Notes: generated from the letters alone by a model not told the origin. Shown: positions 1-11,720, numbered from the stretch's first letter. The stretch: 64,000 bases of DNA from Hydractinia symbiolongicarpus (GCF_029227915.1 NC_079877.1:16664851-16728850); one strand, 5' to 3'. Program-made: numbers and translations.

Positions 1-1580
1 AATTTTTTTTAACAATACCAACTTCGTACAACTTAAATAACTGTGCACGAGGTTGGGCCTACTTCACTTCTTCTACTTAAGTTGAATTTTTCTGAACAAT
101 ACTAACTTTGTACAACTTGTTTTTACGTTCTTCCCCGTTCTCACTCAATTATGAACAAAACCATGCTTACAAAAACAGTTTCGTACGAGCCATGCAAAGG
201 CACTGGAGACAAGGGTGATTTACAGGTTTTTTGCACAAAAATTCAATATAGCATAAAATTAAAAGGTCACTACCATAAAAACCATGGAAAGGTTAATAAA
301 AAAATCAATAACAATATCATACCTGATATAACCTTATTTGAATCAAAGAGATCAAACTTATATTTACGAGCACTAGTACCATTTTTCAAAAATATCATTG
401 TTTATTCTCTGTTAATATAAAACAAAGTATAAAAAATATACGTCTATTAAAAGAGCATATTCATCAAACTATTTGCATAAAATGTAATGAGATTTGTGCA
501 GGCCTTCTAAATATAAAAAGCCTAACAGGTCCTGGGGACGAGGTTGATGAGATCCAGACAGGAGTCTAACCTGCTCGCCTTATTAGTATTTTTTCAAATA
601 GGCATCTAGATCGTAAAACAAATGTATTCTTTTTGAAAATGAAATAAAAGAAAAGAAGATATTTTAAAAAAGTTATTATTTATATTATAAAAGTTTTATT
701 TTTTGACAATATTTGCCGCTGTACGAAGATGGTCAGTTTTGTACGAGGATGGTCACTCTCAGCGCTACTGCAAAAAAGGCCAACTTCGTACAGTGAATGA
801 CATTGTACGGAACAGTATATTTGGCTAATACGTGCTTATTTACCAACAGCTTATTGTAGCAGGTTGTTGCTGCTGATGAGGCACAACAATTGGCAGCCTT
901 CAGGAATCCCTGAAGATTGTGTTTATTTTGTAGTCTGTGTGTAGTTTTATTTCTTTTGTATCTTGCTAGCCTTCATTTTTATGTTTAATGTTACGGTTCA
1001 TTAACTTTATGTTACTTGTTAGTATTTTAATGTATGTTATTGCTGTCTTGTTCCTCTGTTCTCATGTCTGTTAACAACCGATTGTGTTACTTTTGAAGCT
1101 CTTTTGTTTTTTTATATTATGGTTTATGTTGCATTTTAAATTTTAAGCATATAGTGGATTCATGTGTATGTTGTTATAGTTAGTATACGTGTATAGCTGC
1201 TTGTGTGTGATGTTGTCTGGCGGTTGTTCTGTTAAAGTGGTTTAGTAAGATATGTTTGTATTGTTTCTATCTTGTTTGTTTTACTGGGTATATGGGTTCT
1301 TTAATTGGTCTTGTCCCTGGTAGGTGGAGGTTTTTGTGTGTGTTTGTTTGCTTTCCTTTTAAATATTATTTGCTCTTTTTGTATTTTTATTAAGAAAAAG
1401 TTTTATTTAGCGTTATGGACTAAAATGTATCACATGTTGTATCAATTAGTTCATTCCAGTTTGAACCAATAGTGTCCACTTGTTTGTGCATGTGACATTA
1501 GTAGTAAACCACTATTTAGCCAGACAACAGAGATAAAGTTTGTGCAAGCAAGACGTATAAAGTTCTGACTCCGAAAAGAT
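1..1580. other. AT-rich flank with repeated TCGTACA/TGTACGA motif
   Basis: I see no gene here. Short motifs of the type ACTTCGTACAACTT recur at about 21-34 and 105-119, with related TGTACGA or TTCGTACA copies near 178, 720, 744, 784 and 803, on both strands. This suggests the end or subterminal repeats of a mobile element, but I cannot fix its borders. The stretch 850-1540 is T-rich and could hold the decayed left LTR of the BEL/Pao element that follows. The only hint of LTR identity is a roughly 20-base similarity between about 1480 and 1505 and the stretch at about 5990-6015. Confidence 0.3.
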
Positions 1581-1619
1581 TTCGAAAGTTAACAAAAAAG
1601 GGTAGACAGTATGAGCTTG

Positions 1620-3324
1620 GCTTACTTCAAAAAAAGAGAAAAATCCAGGAAAAGTCCATTAGACTCAAGATGAGTTAAAAGCACTCGCATGGAGATGAGA
1701 AATTGTTTACGAATAAGTTTAATTCTCTAATACACTTTTTAAGAATTTTTATGAGCCCCCATGCAAAATTTTTGATACTGATGAACCAGAAAAGTAGAGT
1801 TTCTTAGGATAGGACTGTCAATGAGGTTGACAGGAAAATGAATGCTCTTCGAAGGAGAGTATATAATTGGACAAATGAAAAACATTTTGTGAAAACTCCC
1901 AGTCAAAAATCTTCATCAAAGAAAGGTTCTAGCAGCAGTATAAGATCACCATCAACTTAAAGATCCATTAAGCTTAAAGTAAAAGAAGAGAAAGAATGGA
2001 TTGCTGAGTTACAAATTCAAGTTGCCTCAAATTGCCTTTTTACAGAAACAGCAAGAGGCAGAACTAACAAAAAAGCAAATACAAGTTCAGCTTGACATGG
2101 CAAAAGCATCTGCTATAAGTTGAAAATATACTCAGAAGAAACAGAATTGAAAGAAAAAAAAGTAGAAAAAGTTGAATTACCTGAGATTCCAGTAGTTAAG
2201 ATGAAAACAGTTAATGATTATGTTCAAAGCATTAACCAACAATAAAATATAGTTTAGAACACTTGGATCAATTTAGTCAGCAAATACCACAAGTCAATAC
2301 CACAAGAAGGGAAAAAGTAGAGTTGTTTCAAGAAGGGAAACAAAACAATATGTTTGGACAAGTTAATCAGTTGACGGATTTAGTAAGTCGTTTGCAAGCT
2401 CCAGACGTCGAGTTAAATATCTTTACTTGTGATCCGTTAGAGTATATGTTTTTCATTACAACCTTTGTTGAGGCCATTGAGACTAAAATACATATGAAAG
2501 AGGCAAACTCACAAGACTGATAAAATACTTATCAGGTGAACCAAAAGACTTGGGTCAGTAGTTGTATCTACTTGCCCATAAATGTTTGCTATAAACAAGC
2601 CAAATCGCTACTAGCAGAAAGGTATGGAGATCCATGTAACATAATAAGTGCGTACAGAAAGCAAATTAAGTCCTAGTGAAAGTTGAAGCCTAACGACTCA
2701 TCCAGTTTTGGCAGATTCTACACCTTATTAGTAAAGTTTAAGGCTACAATGACTTACAGTGGCAATAATTGGTATATGATAGTCCAGACTTGATTCAGAT
2801 TTTGCATTCAAAGTTACCTAACTACTTGCAAGACAAATGGAAAAGACAGGCTCTAAAAGTGAGAAAGGCTACTGGTGCAGAAGCAAAATTGAAAACTTTT
2901 ATGCAGTTGCTACAACAACTGTTCTCATTTCTGACCCACTCTATTCGAGGGAGGCAAACTTAGAGACCTCGTCAGAGAGAACATGTAAGAAATAAAAAAT
3001 GTTATTTCGTTCTTCAACGACCAAAAGTACTTGTCCATTATGTTCACTGGATCATGACCCTGATGATTGTGTTACATATCTAAGAAAAACAGTAGGTGAA
3101 AGAAGGTTTCTATTTAAAAGTAGACTTTGTTTCTCATGTTATCAACCATCAAGCTTCACCATTCAGCAAAAAACTGTAGCAAAAGACAAACTTGTTGTGT
3201 GTGTAAGGGAGAGCATCCATCAGGGTTGCATGGATATATAGCGAAACCTTATATGAAAACAAAAAATCTAGAGATGATAGTAAACAGAAAGATTAATCTG
3301 AAGGCTACAATGATTCAAATTTGA
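1620..3324 (+). pseudogene. BEL/Pao gag remnant with zinc-knuckle region
   Basis: Fragments of a Gag polyprotein are spread over several frames. The N-terminal part (about 1880-2250) is Lys/Glu/Ser-rich, as is usual before the capsid-like region in BEL elements. The open segment 2263-2520 contains DPLEYMFFITTFVEAIE, which resembles the Gag-associated domain found in Pao elements. The segment 2769-2963 continues it. The segment 2999-3240 has Cys/His spacings such as CPLCSLDHDPDDC and LCFSCYQ, with CCVCKGEHPSG in the neighbouring frame, which looks like a zinc-knuckle array crossed by a frameshift. There are stops between all segments, so no functional Gag can be made. Confidence 0.7.
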
Positions 3325-3389
3325 ACGACAAGTCTGATTCTAAAGAAAAGAAAGAAACAGTCCAAAGGCGATGTATATACATCTTTAAA

Positions 3390-4400
3390 TGCTAGTGTCA
3401 TCAGCCTGTGCGTAGTTCCTGTAAGTTTACACAAAAAACCAACTCACGTATTGTAAGAACACAGGCCTTATTAGACAATGGTAGCCAGGGATCGTTTATT
3501 AGTGAAAGAGTAATGTAGGAGCTCGTAGATAGTATTGAGACGATGGTTTCCATCAAGACAATCAAAGGAGAAACGTCGAACATATTCCACATAGTTTATG
3601 GTTTGTATGCATCAAGTATCAATAGAAAAGAATCAAGGGTAAAATTGCCCCCTGTTACTGTCAAAGTGAACTTCCAGTAGATAAAGAAGAGGTGCCAACC
3701 CCAAAATGATTAAAAAATGAAAGTATCTAGAGGCTATTTAGCGATATCTGCCGTGAGATGGTGAACATTGGTATACTGATTGGTGGATATTGGCCTCTGG
3801 CATTAGAACCAAAGGAAGTAATTGCAAGTAAAGATCAATGTTTACAGGACCAAAGTTGGTTGGTGTATCATGGGTCACATAGAAGAAAAAAGTCCATCAT
3901 TTCACATTTTTGTGTCTACCACCCAATAAAACCAGACAAAATAAGGGTTGTTTTTGATTGCAATGCTACGTCAAAAGGAATGTCATTAAACAAGAAGCTG
4001 TTACAAGGACCTGATCTAACGAATGTGTTAGTTGGGGGTATACTAAATTGATTCAGAGCAGATGAAATAGCCTTTATTGCGGATATTGAAGCCATGTTTG
4101 GTGCAGCTTCATCACCAAGTTGCTCCAATTTTTGACCCACTTGGATTTGCAGCACCGTTTCCACTCCAAGGAAGACTTCTTCTTTAGCAGTTATGTTTGA
4201 GTTTGGTTGATGAAATTACAAGTAAACAAAGATCAGGATGGGAAAAATGCCTTTCTGAATTACTTGAATTAGAAGCCATCGATGTATCAAGATGTTTTAA
4301 ACCCAAAAACTTCTGTGAGATCATAAATAAATCTATTCATCATTTTTCAGATGCCCCTGGTAAAGGTTACGGAGAATCCAGTTACCCGGAAAAGGAGAAA
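3390..4400 (+). pseudogene. BEL/Pao protease and reverse transcriptase remnant
   Basis: At about 3440-3660 one frame reads RTQALLDNGSQGSFIS and then an extended beta-rich stretch, as in the aspartic protease of Pao elements; the catalytic motif appears as LDNGS. From 3758 the RT begins with [17 protein letters not shown] and [11 protein letters not shown], interrupted by a stop after LVGGILN, and continues as FRADEIAFIADIEAMFG. The polymerase motif with the second aspartate pair is not recognisable. The segment 4197-4403 keeps WEKCLSELLELEAIDVSRCF and HHFSDAPGKGYG, matching the region between RT and RNase H in the family. Stops and frameshifts make it inactive. Confidence 0.75.
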
Positions 4401-4439
4401 TAAATTGCTGTTTGGGAAAGGCGAAAGTAGCTCCCTTAA

Positions 4440-5925
4440 ATCAATAACTATAAAATTGAAATTAACAGCGGCCACAGTTTCTATAAAGGTTGGATCCTTC
4501 TTGAAGAAATAACTAAAAATTTATTGGACTGATTGTACAGTAGTGTTGGGCTATATAAGAAACAAAAGTAAGAGGTTACATTGTTCGACATTACATATAG
4601 AAGATTAGATAGATATAGAAGACTTGCAAAATGCAAAAACTGTCATCTTAAAATTGGCACAGCATAGGAACTTTGCTGATAAAACAGCTGTTCAAAAGAA
4701 AACCAGCACCGAAGATGGTTTCAATACCAGTGTTAAACGCGTAAGTTCCCTGTATAAATTGTCTCAGAAAAAATATAAATTATCAGGAAATGAAATGGAA
4801 GAATACGTAACAGTTTACCCCATTATTCTACCCAGGTATGGTGTGAACTGTGTGTGACAACAATGATTGTAATTCATTTGTTCGTCATCTGATATCAAAA
4901 TGTGTGTACTGCAGAACGGTAAGAGAAAAAACTGCAGATCAAGGATGGTCAACCTTTCGAGCAAACGACTTGAAGCAATTTACCCTTTACAGTCTGTGGA
5001 GTAGATCTGTTTGTTCCGTCCATTTTCAGAGAAGAAAGAAAGGATTTCAAACGTTATGATGCTTTATTTACTTGTTTTTTATGCAGAGCCATACACTTAG
5101 AATCTACAAACCGAATTGATACTGGTTCTTTTTTTTTAATCATCGAGAAGTATCTCCTGACGACGCAATATGCGTTCATAGCAGTGTGACAATGGAAGTA
5201 ACTTTGTTGGAGCTGAAAAGGAGTTGAACAAAAGTCCTAAATGAAATAGATGACGATAAAATATGTACCTTCTTTCAGTTACAGGGAGGAAATTTGATCA
5301 GTTGGAAGAGAAATCCACCAACAGCGAATCACTTTGGTGGAATTTGGAGGCGTCAAATTCGAATTGTGTGCTCAATCTTGACATCACTGTTAAGAATGCA
5401 TGGTCATACCATGAACAAGGAATACTTTAGGGCATTTCTAGCAGAAGTCGAGGCTTTGTGAATTCAAGACCTCTGACATGCGATGTTTCGCATGTCAGAG
5501 GTCTTGAATTAAGAGGTGTAGATAGCCCACTCCCCCTTCACCATAAAATTTGCTTATTATGAAGTCGAACGTAATTGTTTCACCACCAGGTGTTTTTGAC
5601 AAACATAATCTTTATAGTCGGCGACGATGTGGACGAATCCAGCATATTGCGAATGAATTTTGGTCAAGGTGGAGAAAAGAATACCTGCAAACTCTCCAAA
5701 AATGAGCTTTTTTGGCAACACAAGCAACGTTGCTTCCAAGTTGGCGATATTGCAATATTGAAAGATGAATCTGAACATCGTTCTGATTGAAAATTGGCAA
5801 GGTTAACAAACACGTTTCCAGACGATGGCGGACTGGTTCGATCAGTGTTACTGAAAACTACATCTAATCAACATGAACTAGTGGGTCCAATACATAAGTT
5901 GGTGTTTCTTGTCGAAAATTATTAA
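4440..5925 (+). pseudogene. BEL/Pao RNase H and integrase remnant
   Basis: RNase H is only hinted at by SSVGLYKKQK near 4540. Integrase is clearer: VKRVSSLYKLSQ and YPIILPRYG (4740-4840), then RHLISKCVYCRTVREKT (4883-4935), the strand FTCFLCRAIHLESTNRID (5070-5120), NPPTANHFGGIWRRQIR (5317-5367), and LAEVEAL followed by NSRPLTCDV (5440-5490). The C-terminal part carries HIANEFWSRW (5640-5670) and a terminal PIHKLVFLVENY near 5925. At least three frame changes separate these blocks. The conserved NSRPL block lies inside a perfect hairpin described separately. Confidence 0.75.
5461..5510. repeat. Perfect inverted repeat, 23-bp arms with 4-base loop
   Basis: Bases 5461-5483 and 5488-5510 are exact reverse complements separated by TGTT. 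The left arm is the codons for the conserved NSRPLTCD block of the integrase, so the right arm is an inverted copy of coding sequence rather than a transposon end. It could fold into a strong hairpin in DNA or RNA. Confidence 0.9.
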
Positions 5926-8080
5926 AAAAAAACGATTCCCAATCGGGAAGCCATGTTTTATTGATTTTGATTTAAATTTTATAGTAAGTTTTTGTTTGTG
6001 CGTGCAACATTAATACAGGTTCGAAGCATGTACATGAATAAAATAAGTAGCAGAGTAATTAATTTTATTTACCAAAGTCACAATAACTGGCAAAATAAAT
6101 GGCTGCCGAGAGTCCTCAAAATCATGGTAGTCTCCACTAAACAAGTCACATGATTTTTCTTTATAATGAATGTGATTTTTAAGAATTATTTAGAGGAATA
6201 GAAAAATAAGGATAATGGCCTTTCTGGTTAGAATATATTCTTATAAAAAAAGTGTGTATTAAAAAAAAAAGAAATGGTCCACTACACATAAAATTTTTAA
6301 AGAGTTATTAATTATTAATTATTAAGAACACTTGACCTTTTTCACGGCCGGAGCCCGTATGCCATTTAATTACCCTTGTCCCCAGGGATTTTCGCCGTCA
6401 TCTTTTAAAATTTCAAAAAGGCAAAAATACCTGGGGACGAGGGTGGAAATTTATTCAAAAACGTGAGTTATTGAAATCCAGTTCAATCAATATTCCAGAC
6501 CAGAATTGGGTCAGTGGTTTCTTTGAGTTCATGAAAGAGAAGTGATTCTCACTTTGGAAGAGAAGTGCTTCGAACGGAAAAAGAGAAGATTTTGGAGAAA
6601 AAAAGAGAAATGTTTTTATTAAGAAGAGAAGTGAGCCATTGGGGCCATCGTAAGTACGGACGCTTTACAAAACAGAGGCAGCAGATTTTTTAGCAAGCTA
6701 GCTAGTTCTAAGTTTGTCTAGAATTCTGTAGCTGTAACTTTTAGTATGATGATTATTTGTAATAGCTTGAATAATGCAGGAAAATAAAAACATGTTCATT
6801 TAAAGTAAAGGGTCTTTTGGGTTATATAAGGCGTGAGGGTCCAGAAGAAGTTCACTTCATTGGTTCGCATCGGCAATTGCTGAGTGTTGACATGAATTAT
6901 AAGAGCAGCTTAAAAAAGTGCCTGTAACATTTGATTTGCTTAAAGGGAACACGAGGTATATATAAAATGATGTTAGAGCTTAAAAAGTCGTTTCTAGTAT
7001 TAGTGATTATTGCAATTAGCATAATGGATATGAGATAAATCTTTACAAACTCTAACAACACTAGTCGATAAAGCCTGTGGAAAAATCCACTTAGGCAGAA
7101 GAATGGAAAAAATGTAGATTGAATTTTTGGAATTTTATGACGTCAGCAGAGCATAAACTAAAAATTTATTTCAAGAAATTGTTTACCCACTCCCTCTAGC
7201 TCTAATGTGTAGAACTGGAACAATAATAATGAAAAAGCATGTGTGCTTTCAACGAACGGTTAAGAAGATATAAGGATTTAAAAAATTTTGCTGACGTCAG
7301 CAAAGACCAAAAAAAGTCTGATTAGAAAGTATAAGGAAATTTTTTTTAAATGTCGCAAATTTTGTACCATGATTACTCACATCGTGTAAATATTCAAATT
7401 AACTAAAAACAATCACTTAGCACGAACCAACTTTTTTATTTCTTAGCACTAAACAATGACAAAATTGCGATAATAAGAAAAGTGATTAGTCGATATTAGT
7501 ACTATTATTATATTAGTTGATAAAGCCTTAAAGAAAAAATGCAGATGAGAAAATATAAAAAAGTACCTGCATATGTAAATTACTAAAAAATCAATCTGCA
7601 ATCTTAATGGTGTTGTTTTCTTTGGTGTTCTTTGTTACTGTCCTTTGTGGTAGTTTTTGTGTTCCATTGCGGAAGGTTGTGAGTTCAATCTCCAACTGTG
7701 TCATGCCCGTCTATAAAAGTGTAGTAGATTCTTTCTGCTTAATGTTCAGCACAAAAATAGGAATAATGCCTGCATAAGTAATAAGGATTTACTAGTTGTC
7801 AATGTCGAAACATGTTATTTTGACCAGTGTTTAAAGTTTTGTACATCTCAGCAAATCAAATAATTTGGTATGCGATAAAGCACTTCTCGTGTTGTGTGAT
7901 TCACATGTTTAGTTATCGTAAGTTACAAGATATCAACACTATAAAATATGGTATGCGTATGTCATAAGTTATGTCCAGTAATTAAAATCGTTTGTTTGTT
8001 TGATTTTTTGTTCGTTTGTTTACTTAATTTATTTATTCGTTTATTTATTTTAGTACTTATTAACAAATCAAACCTTCAAG
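5926..8080. other. Intergenic, AT-rich, with small repeats
   Basis: No coding sequence can be supported. It holds a small inverted repeat at 6372-6444 (listed separately) and two copies of TGACGTCA at 7138-7145 and 7292-7299, the second within the palindrome GCTGACGTCAGC. A TTTG/TTTA-rich run at about 7985-8050 precedes the transporter gene and ends in a possible 3' splice site (TTTTAG, 8048-8053), so a 5'-UTR exon may lie upstream. Confidence 0.4.
6372..6444. repeat. Small inverted repeat with CCTGGGGACGAGG ends
   Basis: The left end reads ACCCTTGTCCCCAGG and the right end CCTGGGGACGAGGGT, inverted about 73 bp apart. The arms extend inward (TTTTCGCC against GGCAAAAA) with some mismatches. 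This fits a very small MITE. The same motif appears alone elsewhere in the window (about 530-548, 11945, 32299 and 50190). Confidence 0.6.
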
Positions 8081-9418
8081 ATGGTCAACTATGAAGAGAG
8101 CAATTCCGATGATGATCTGTTGATCTCAAATCCAGAAGGTGCCCATATCGTACAGCCGCATGTCGATCCTGACTTCAGTGGCATGAGCAACAGTGTGAAT
8201 GCTCCGAGTGATCGCTACAATATTATTTACATTATTTTCTTCATCCAGGGTGTGGGCATGTTGTTACCCTGGAACTTTTTTATCACCGCCAAAGACTATT
8301 TTTCGCAGAAATTCGAAGAGGACGCGAATATCCAGGGAAAGTTTGAAAACGCGTTTGCTCTATCCGCCATGTTTCCTAACGTGATCAGTTTGTTTTTGAA
8401 CATATTTCTGACGAACCGACTTTCTAGAGGGGTCCGTGTCATCACCTGCCTTCTGATTATGATAGCTACTTTCACGGTCACGACAGTTCTTGTAAAAGTC
8501 GATAGCCAGAGTTGGCCGGACAAGTTTTTTGTCATTACCGTATGCAGTGTTATCATCATAAATATATCAAGTGGTGTTTACCAAGGTACATTGTTTGGTG
8601 TAGCTGGTATCGTTGGTCAGCGGTACATACAAGCCATCATGAGCGGTCAAGCAATTGCAGGGATCTTTGCAGCGTTGGCAGATCTTATTTCAAAACTTGC
8701 AGAGAACGATGACACAACTACGAGTGCGTTCATTTATTTTCTGATTGCAGTCGTGGTCATTGCAATCACGGCCGTATCTTATACTATGCTGTTCAAAATG
8801 CCGAGAATGCAGTTTTATTTTCGGCGATTCGAACGCCGTTCAAAGAATGACGTAAAAATTCAGCAAGAGGTTAAACCGGAGCAGCCTGACATTCCATACT
8901 GGCAGATTTTCAAAGAGATTTGGCCGATGGCGTTCTCTGTGACGGTTGTGTTCGGCGTGACGTTATCCATGTTCCCTGCCGTACTTGTAAAGATTCGTTC
9001 AACAGACGAAGCGAACGGGTCAATGTGGAACAAGAAATTATTCGCGACTGTTGTTGTATTTCTTATTTTCAATTGTGGAGACTGGGTTGGAAGAATTTTC
9101 GCTGGTCAATTTCAACTTGTCAAGGAAAAAGGCCCGTGGCTTCCTTTCTTAGCCATAACGCGGGTCGTGTTCATACCACTTTTTTTCCTATGCAATATCG
9201 AAGGGAGCGTCCACTTGCCGTATGTCTTCAAGCATGATTTCTGGCCCGTCATTATAAATGTCTTTTTTTCATTGACTAACGGGTATCTTGGAAGTTTGTG
9301 CATGATGTACGGACCCAAGTTGGTTTCAATAGAATATTCAGAAACCGCTGGAACTATTATGTCGTTGTTTTTGTCGGTTGGTTTGACTTTAGGAGCGTGT
9401 GTTTCCTTTGCTTTGTAG
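8081..9418 (+). CDS. Equilibrative nucleoside transporter (SLC29/ENT family)
   Basis: A 445-residue membrane protein expected to carry nucleosides across the plasma membrane or an organelle membrane by facilitated diffusion. The N-terminus (1-45) is hydrophilic and acidic. Hydrophobic segments lie near residues 46-68 (with the family PWNFF block), 90-110, 117-138, 148-170, 182-202, 214-238, 285-310, 322-346, 355-375, 390-410 and 424-445, which fits the usual eleven helices with the C-terminus outside. The family signature of helix 8 is present as FNCGDWVGRIFAG, and the large loop between helices 6 and 7 (about 240-280) is charged. Length is typical of ENTs. The ATG at 8081 is the first in frame. 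A TTTTAG at 8048-8053 suggests that the exon begins just upstream with a short 5'-UTR. The CDS has no intron, unlike most animal ENT genes, so it may be a lineage-specific compact or retro-derived copy. It is intact; which of the four ENT subfamilies it belongs to cannot be told by eye. Confidence 0.93.
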   Translation: MVNYEESNSDDDLLISNPEGAHIVQPHVDPDFSGMSNSVNAPSDRYNIIYIIFFIQGVGMLLPWNFFITAKDYFSQKFEEDANIQGKFENAFALSAMFPNVISLFLNIFLTNRLSRGVRVITCLLIMIATFTVTTVLVKVDSQSWPDKFFVITVCSVIIINISSGVYQGTLFGVAGIVGQRYIQAIMSGQAIAGIFAALADLISKLAENDDTTTSAFIYFLIAVVVIAITAVSYTMLFKMPRMQFYFRRFERRSKNDVKIQQEVKPEQPDIPYWQIFKEIWPMAFSVTVVFGVTLSMFPAVLVKIRSTDEANGSMWNKKLFATVVVFLIFNCGDWVGRIFAGQFQLVKEKGPWLPFLAITRVVFIPLFFLCNIEGSVHLPYVFKHDFWPVIINVFFSLTNGYLGSLCMMYGPKLVSIEYSETAGTIMSLFLSVGLTLGACVSFAL

Positions 9419-9501
9419 TATAGTTAGAATCTAATTGTTATTCAGAGAAACTTTTTGTCGCAAAGCCTTTTTGTGAAAGCTTAAGAAATATTTTCAAAAT
9501 A

Positions 9502-9567
9502 TTTTAGTGAGATAAAAATCATGGCGATTTTTTATAGCAAATTTTACCAAATTTTTATCTCACAAAA
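9502..9567 (+). repeat. Inverted repeat in the transporter 3' UTR
   Basis: TTTTAGTGAGATAAAAAT (9502-9519) is followed 31 bases later by ATTTTTATCTCACAAAA (9551-9567), an inverted repeat with one mismatch. It lies about 90 bases after the stop codon and just before an AATAAA at 9577-9582, so the transcript could fold into a hairpin next to its poly(A) signal. Confidence 0.6.
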
Positions 9568-9576
9568 ATTTTTGAA

Positions 9577-9582
9577 AATAAA
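9577..9582 (+). terminator. Candidate poly(A) signal of the transporter gene
   Basis: AATAAA lies 160 bases after the transporter stop codon, directly downstream of the 3'-UTR inverted repeat. In such AT-rich DNA the hexamer is common, so this is only the best-placed candidate. Confidence 0.4.
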
Positions 9583-11457
9583 GTTTTGCAAATTAAGCTC
9601 TGCTTAAGTTTAGTAATGAATTTTTATATATATATTCTTATGGCTGTAATTGCTGACATCAGCAAATTTAAAAATTCAATTTTTTTTAAAGGTGTGATAA
9701 TTATAAGCTTGCAAAATACACGATTTTTTTATAACTCGTTTATAAGCAACTGAATCAGATTTTAAAAAAGAATTAAGCAACTTCTGTTTAAAGAAAACTA
9801 CAATAAATTCTTTGTCGTACACTTTTTTTTTTCCCTTCTAACATAAATTACAAAAGTTAATCATATTAAGCAATCATCAACTTTAGATCTACATATTGAC
9901 TAAAAAAGGAACAGGAGATCTGGTCAAAATCCAAAAAAGTTTCTTATAAAAATTTTTGTACACGTTTTTTATAAGCAACAAGAGGCTCGAATCCTCTAAA
10001 ACCGATTAGCATCAACGCTGCCTAAATTAAGATTAAAAAAGGTGGGAAACAGGGGTTAAAACCATGAGAATAGTTTTCAGGACATATCTTGTTTTAAAAG
10101 TTTCATACGAAAAACATAAAACTAAAATTTGATTTCTATTGATGGACTAACCTAACTAAGCCATCAAACACGTAAATTTGATCTTCCAATGCTCAACCTC
10201 GGAAATAATGAAAGTTAAACAACATTAAGCCAAAATTTTGCTATGCTTATAAAGAAAGGTTGTAATGTGTCATGACATCCTATTCCTGCATATGTATATA
10301 TCTGCTAAATATTATCAATTCGTGTTTGCAGAAAACTCCTAGACCATGTATAAGTATTATTTTGAAGCATTTTAAAAAATTGGCTGAAATCGAGCTTGAA
10401 ATAATGCTGCGCCCTCTGAAAATTTTTAAAAAGACAAAGAGCATTGTTATTGTCAAATACTTCGCGTGGCTATGGTGTGTATAAAAAATAATGAATATTA
10501 GGGACGATTATTTTTTGGTAATTTTTGATTTCGGAAGTAACACAAAATCAAGCAAGAGATCAGTTACGCTTCGACTTGTAGAAGTTTTCGTAGGAGACCG
10601 AAGTAATTCCACTTAGCCAAATAAAAGTTCATACCGATACAAGAGTGTCACCTCAGCAAGCTATGCAACAAGAAACAATTTTTTTCTACATTATATATAA
10701 TATTTTCTAAAATTTACGGATAGTGCTTAGTTTAGTTTATATAGCAATTCGGAACTACCTGCATATAGCATACAAATTTTCTCGTAAAGACGGAAACTTT
10801 CGCGCAAAAACAATCGCAAATTAACAGATTTTAAGGCGCAGTCGTTTCTTAGAAAAAACTCGATATTCATCAAGTGACAATTTATTCCAGCACAATCCAA
10901 CTCGTCGCGTTAATAAAACTACCCTTCAATCCAAATTATTACTTAAAAAATGCTGTGCACCAAATATTGAGGATTTGCCTTCTCGCGAAAGTTTTTCTTA
11001 TAATATCAGATAATGTGTTTGCACTTTATTTTTACTAACTTTTTCCTGTATATTTGCATTGTTAAAGCTAACAAATAATACTTTTTCAAATAACAACGCA
11101 GTAGTCCTTATTAAGTTTCAAATTCCACGTCATGTAAGAAAGCTGTACAAGCAGTACAATTAAGGTAAATCAATCATGCAACAGGAACTTTATACAGATT
11201 TGCAGCTGGATTTTTGTCATTCTGTTTTTGTCTGTTAATAATGCAAAAGAAAAAGATTCTCACGTGTTCTCATTTTTAGTAAAACAAATCAATCTACATC
11301 TCGTACATTTGATTTAAAATCTTGCACAGGGTTTGCGCGCGATGTCTAGCGGTTATCTAATTTTCAAATAGCCTAGTTAACTAAACATTTTTCGAGATTA
11401 ATAAAACGACAACAAAAGCTAAGGTCAGGGCAAATCCCTAAATTTCAATTCATAAGC
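9583..11457. other. Intergenic, no gene seen
   Basis: AT-rich sequence with stops in all frames. The longest open stretch (10272-10484, 70 codons) has no recognisable motif and no splice context, so I do not call it. I see no RNA gene or clear repeat here. Confidence 0.4.
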
Positions 11458-11720
11458 ACAAACTTGGCGTGATCACAAGTTACCCTCTTAAATAATAGAA
11501 GAATTAATTATATTTGTTCGGGTGAGTGAGGCCATTCGCGCTCGAAACAAATGATTTGCTAGTATTAATCACGTGAGTAAAACAATAGAAGTAACCAATC
11601 AAAATGTGCGGTCAGTATTCGGACCGAGAGATTCGTTTGCCACCCAGCGTAAATTTTTCCCACCTTAACTATTCCAATTTCCCGGTGGTGAGGAAAATTA
11701 TGCTGGGCGTCTCCTGGCTA
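11458..11720. repeat. Dispersed repeat, copy 1
   Basis: This stretch aligns by eye with 16759-17024. Shared landmarks in order are a TATTTGTTC block, GCCATTCGC, an AACAATAGAA block with AACCAATC, the block CACCTTAACTATTC, GGTGGT, AAAATTAT and the terminal TCTCCTGGCTA. The copies differ by many substitutions, so the repeat is old. It is probably a MITE or SINE, but no target duplication could be assigned. Confidence 0.7.

Larger units (their letters stand above)
1580..5925 (+). mobile_element. Degenerate BEL/Pao-type LTR retrotransposon
   Basis: Gag, protease, reverse transcriptase, RNase H and integrase pieces occur in the order expected for BEL/Pao elements, all on the plus strand but broken by many stops and frame changes. 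Diagnostic pieces are a retroviral-type protease start (ALLDNGSQGSFIS), the RT entry block ([18 protein letters not shown] followed by GPDLTN), a cysteine pair region of integrase (CVYCRTVREKT), the CRAIHLES strand and the NPPTANHFGGIWRRQIR block. The right coding limit is a KLVFLVENY tail near 5925. No convincing long terminal repeats remain, so the outer borders are estimates. The copy is dead. Confidence 0.85.

Noticed and set aside
850-6020. Complete LTR pair of the BEL/Pao element
   Set aside because: Only about 20 bases of similarity were found between the candidate ends; this is not enough to define LTRs.
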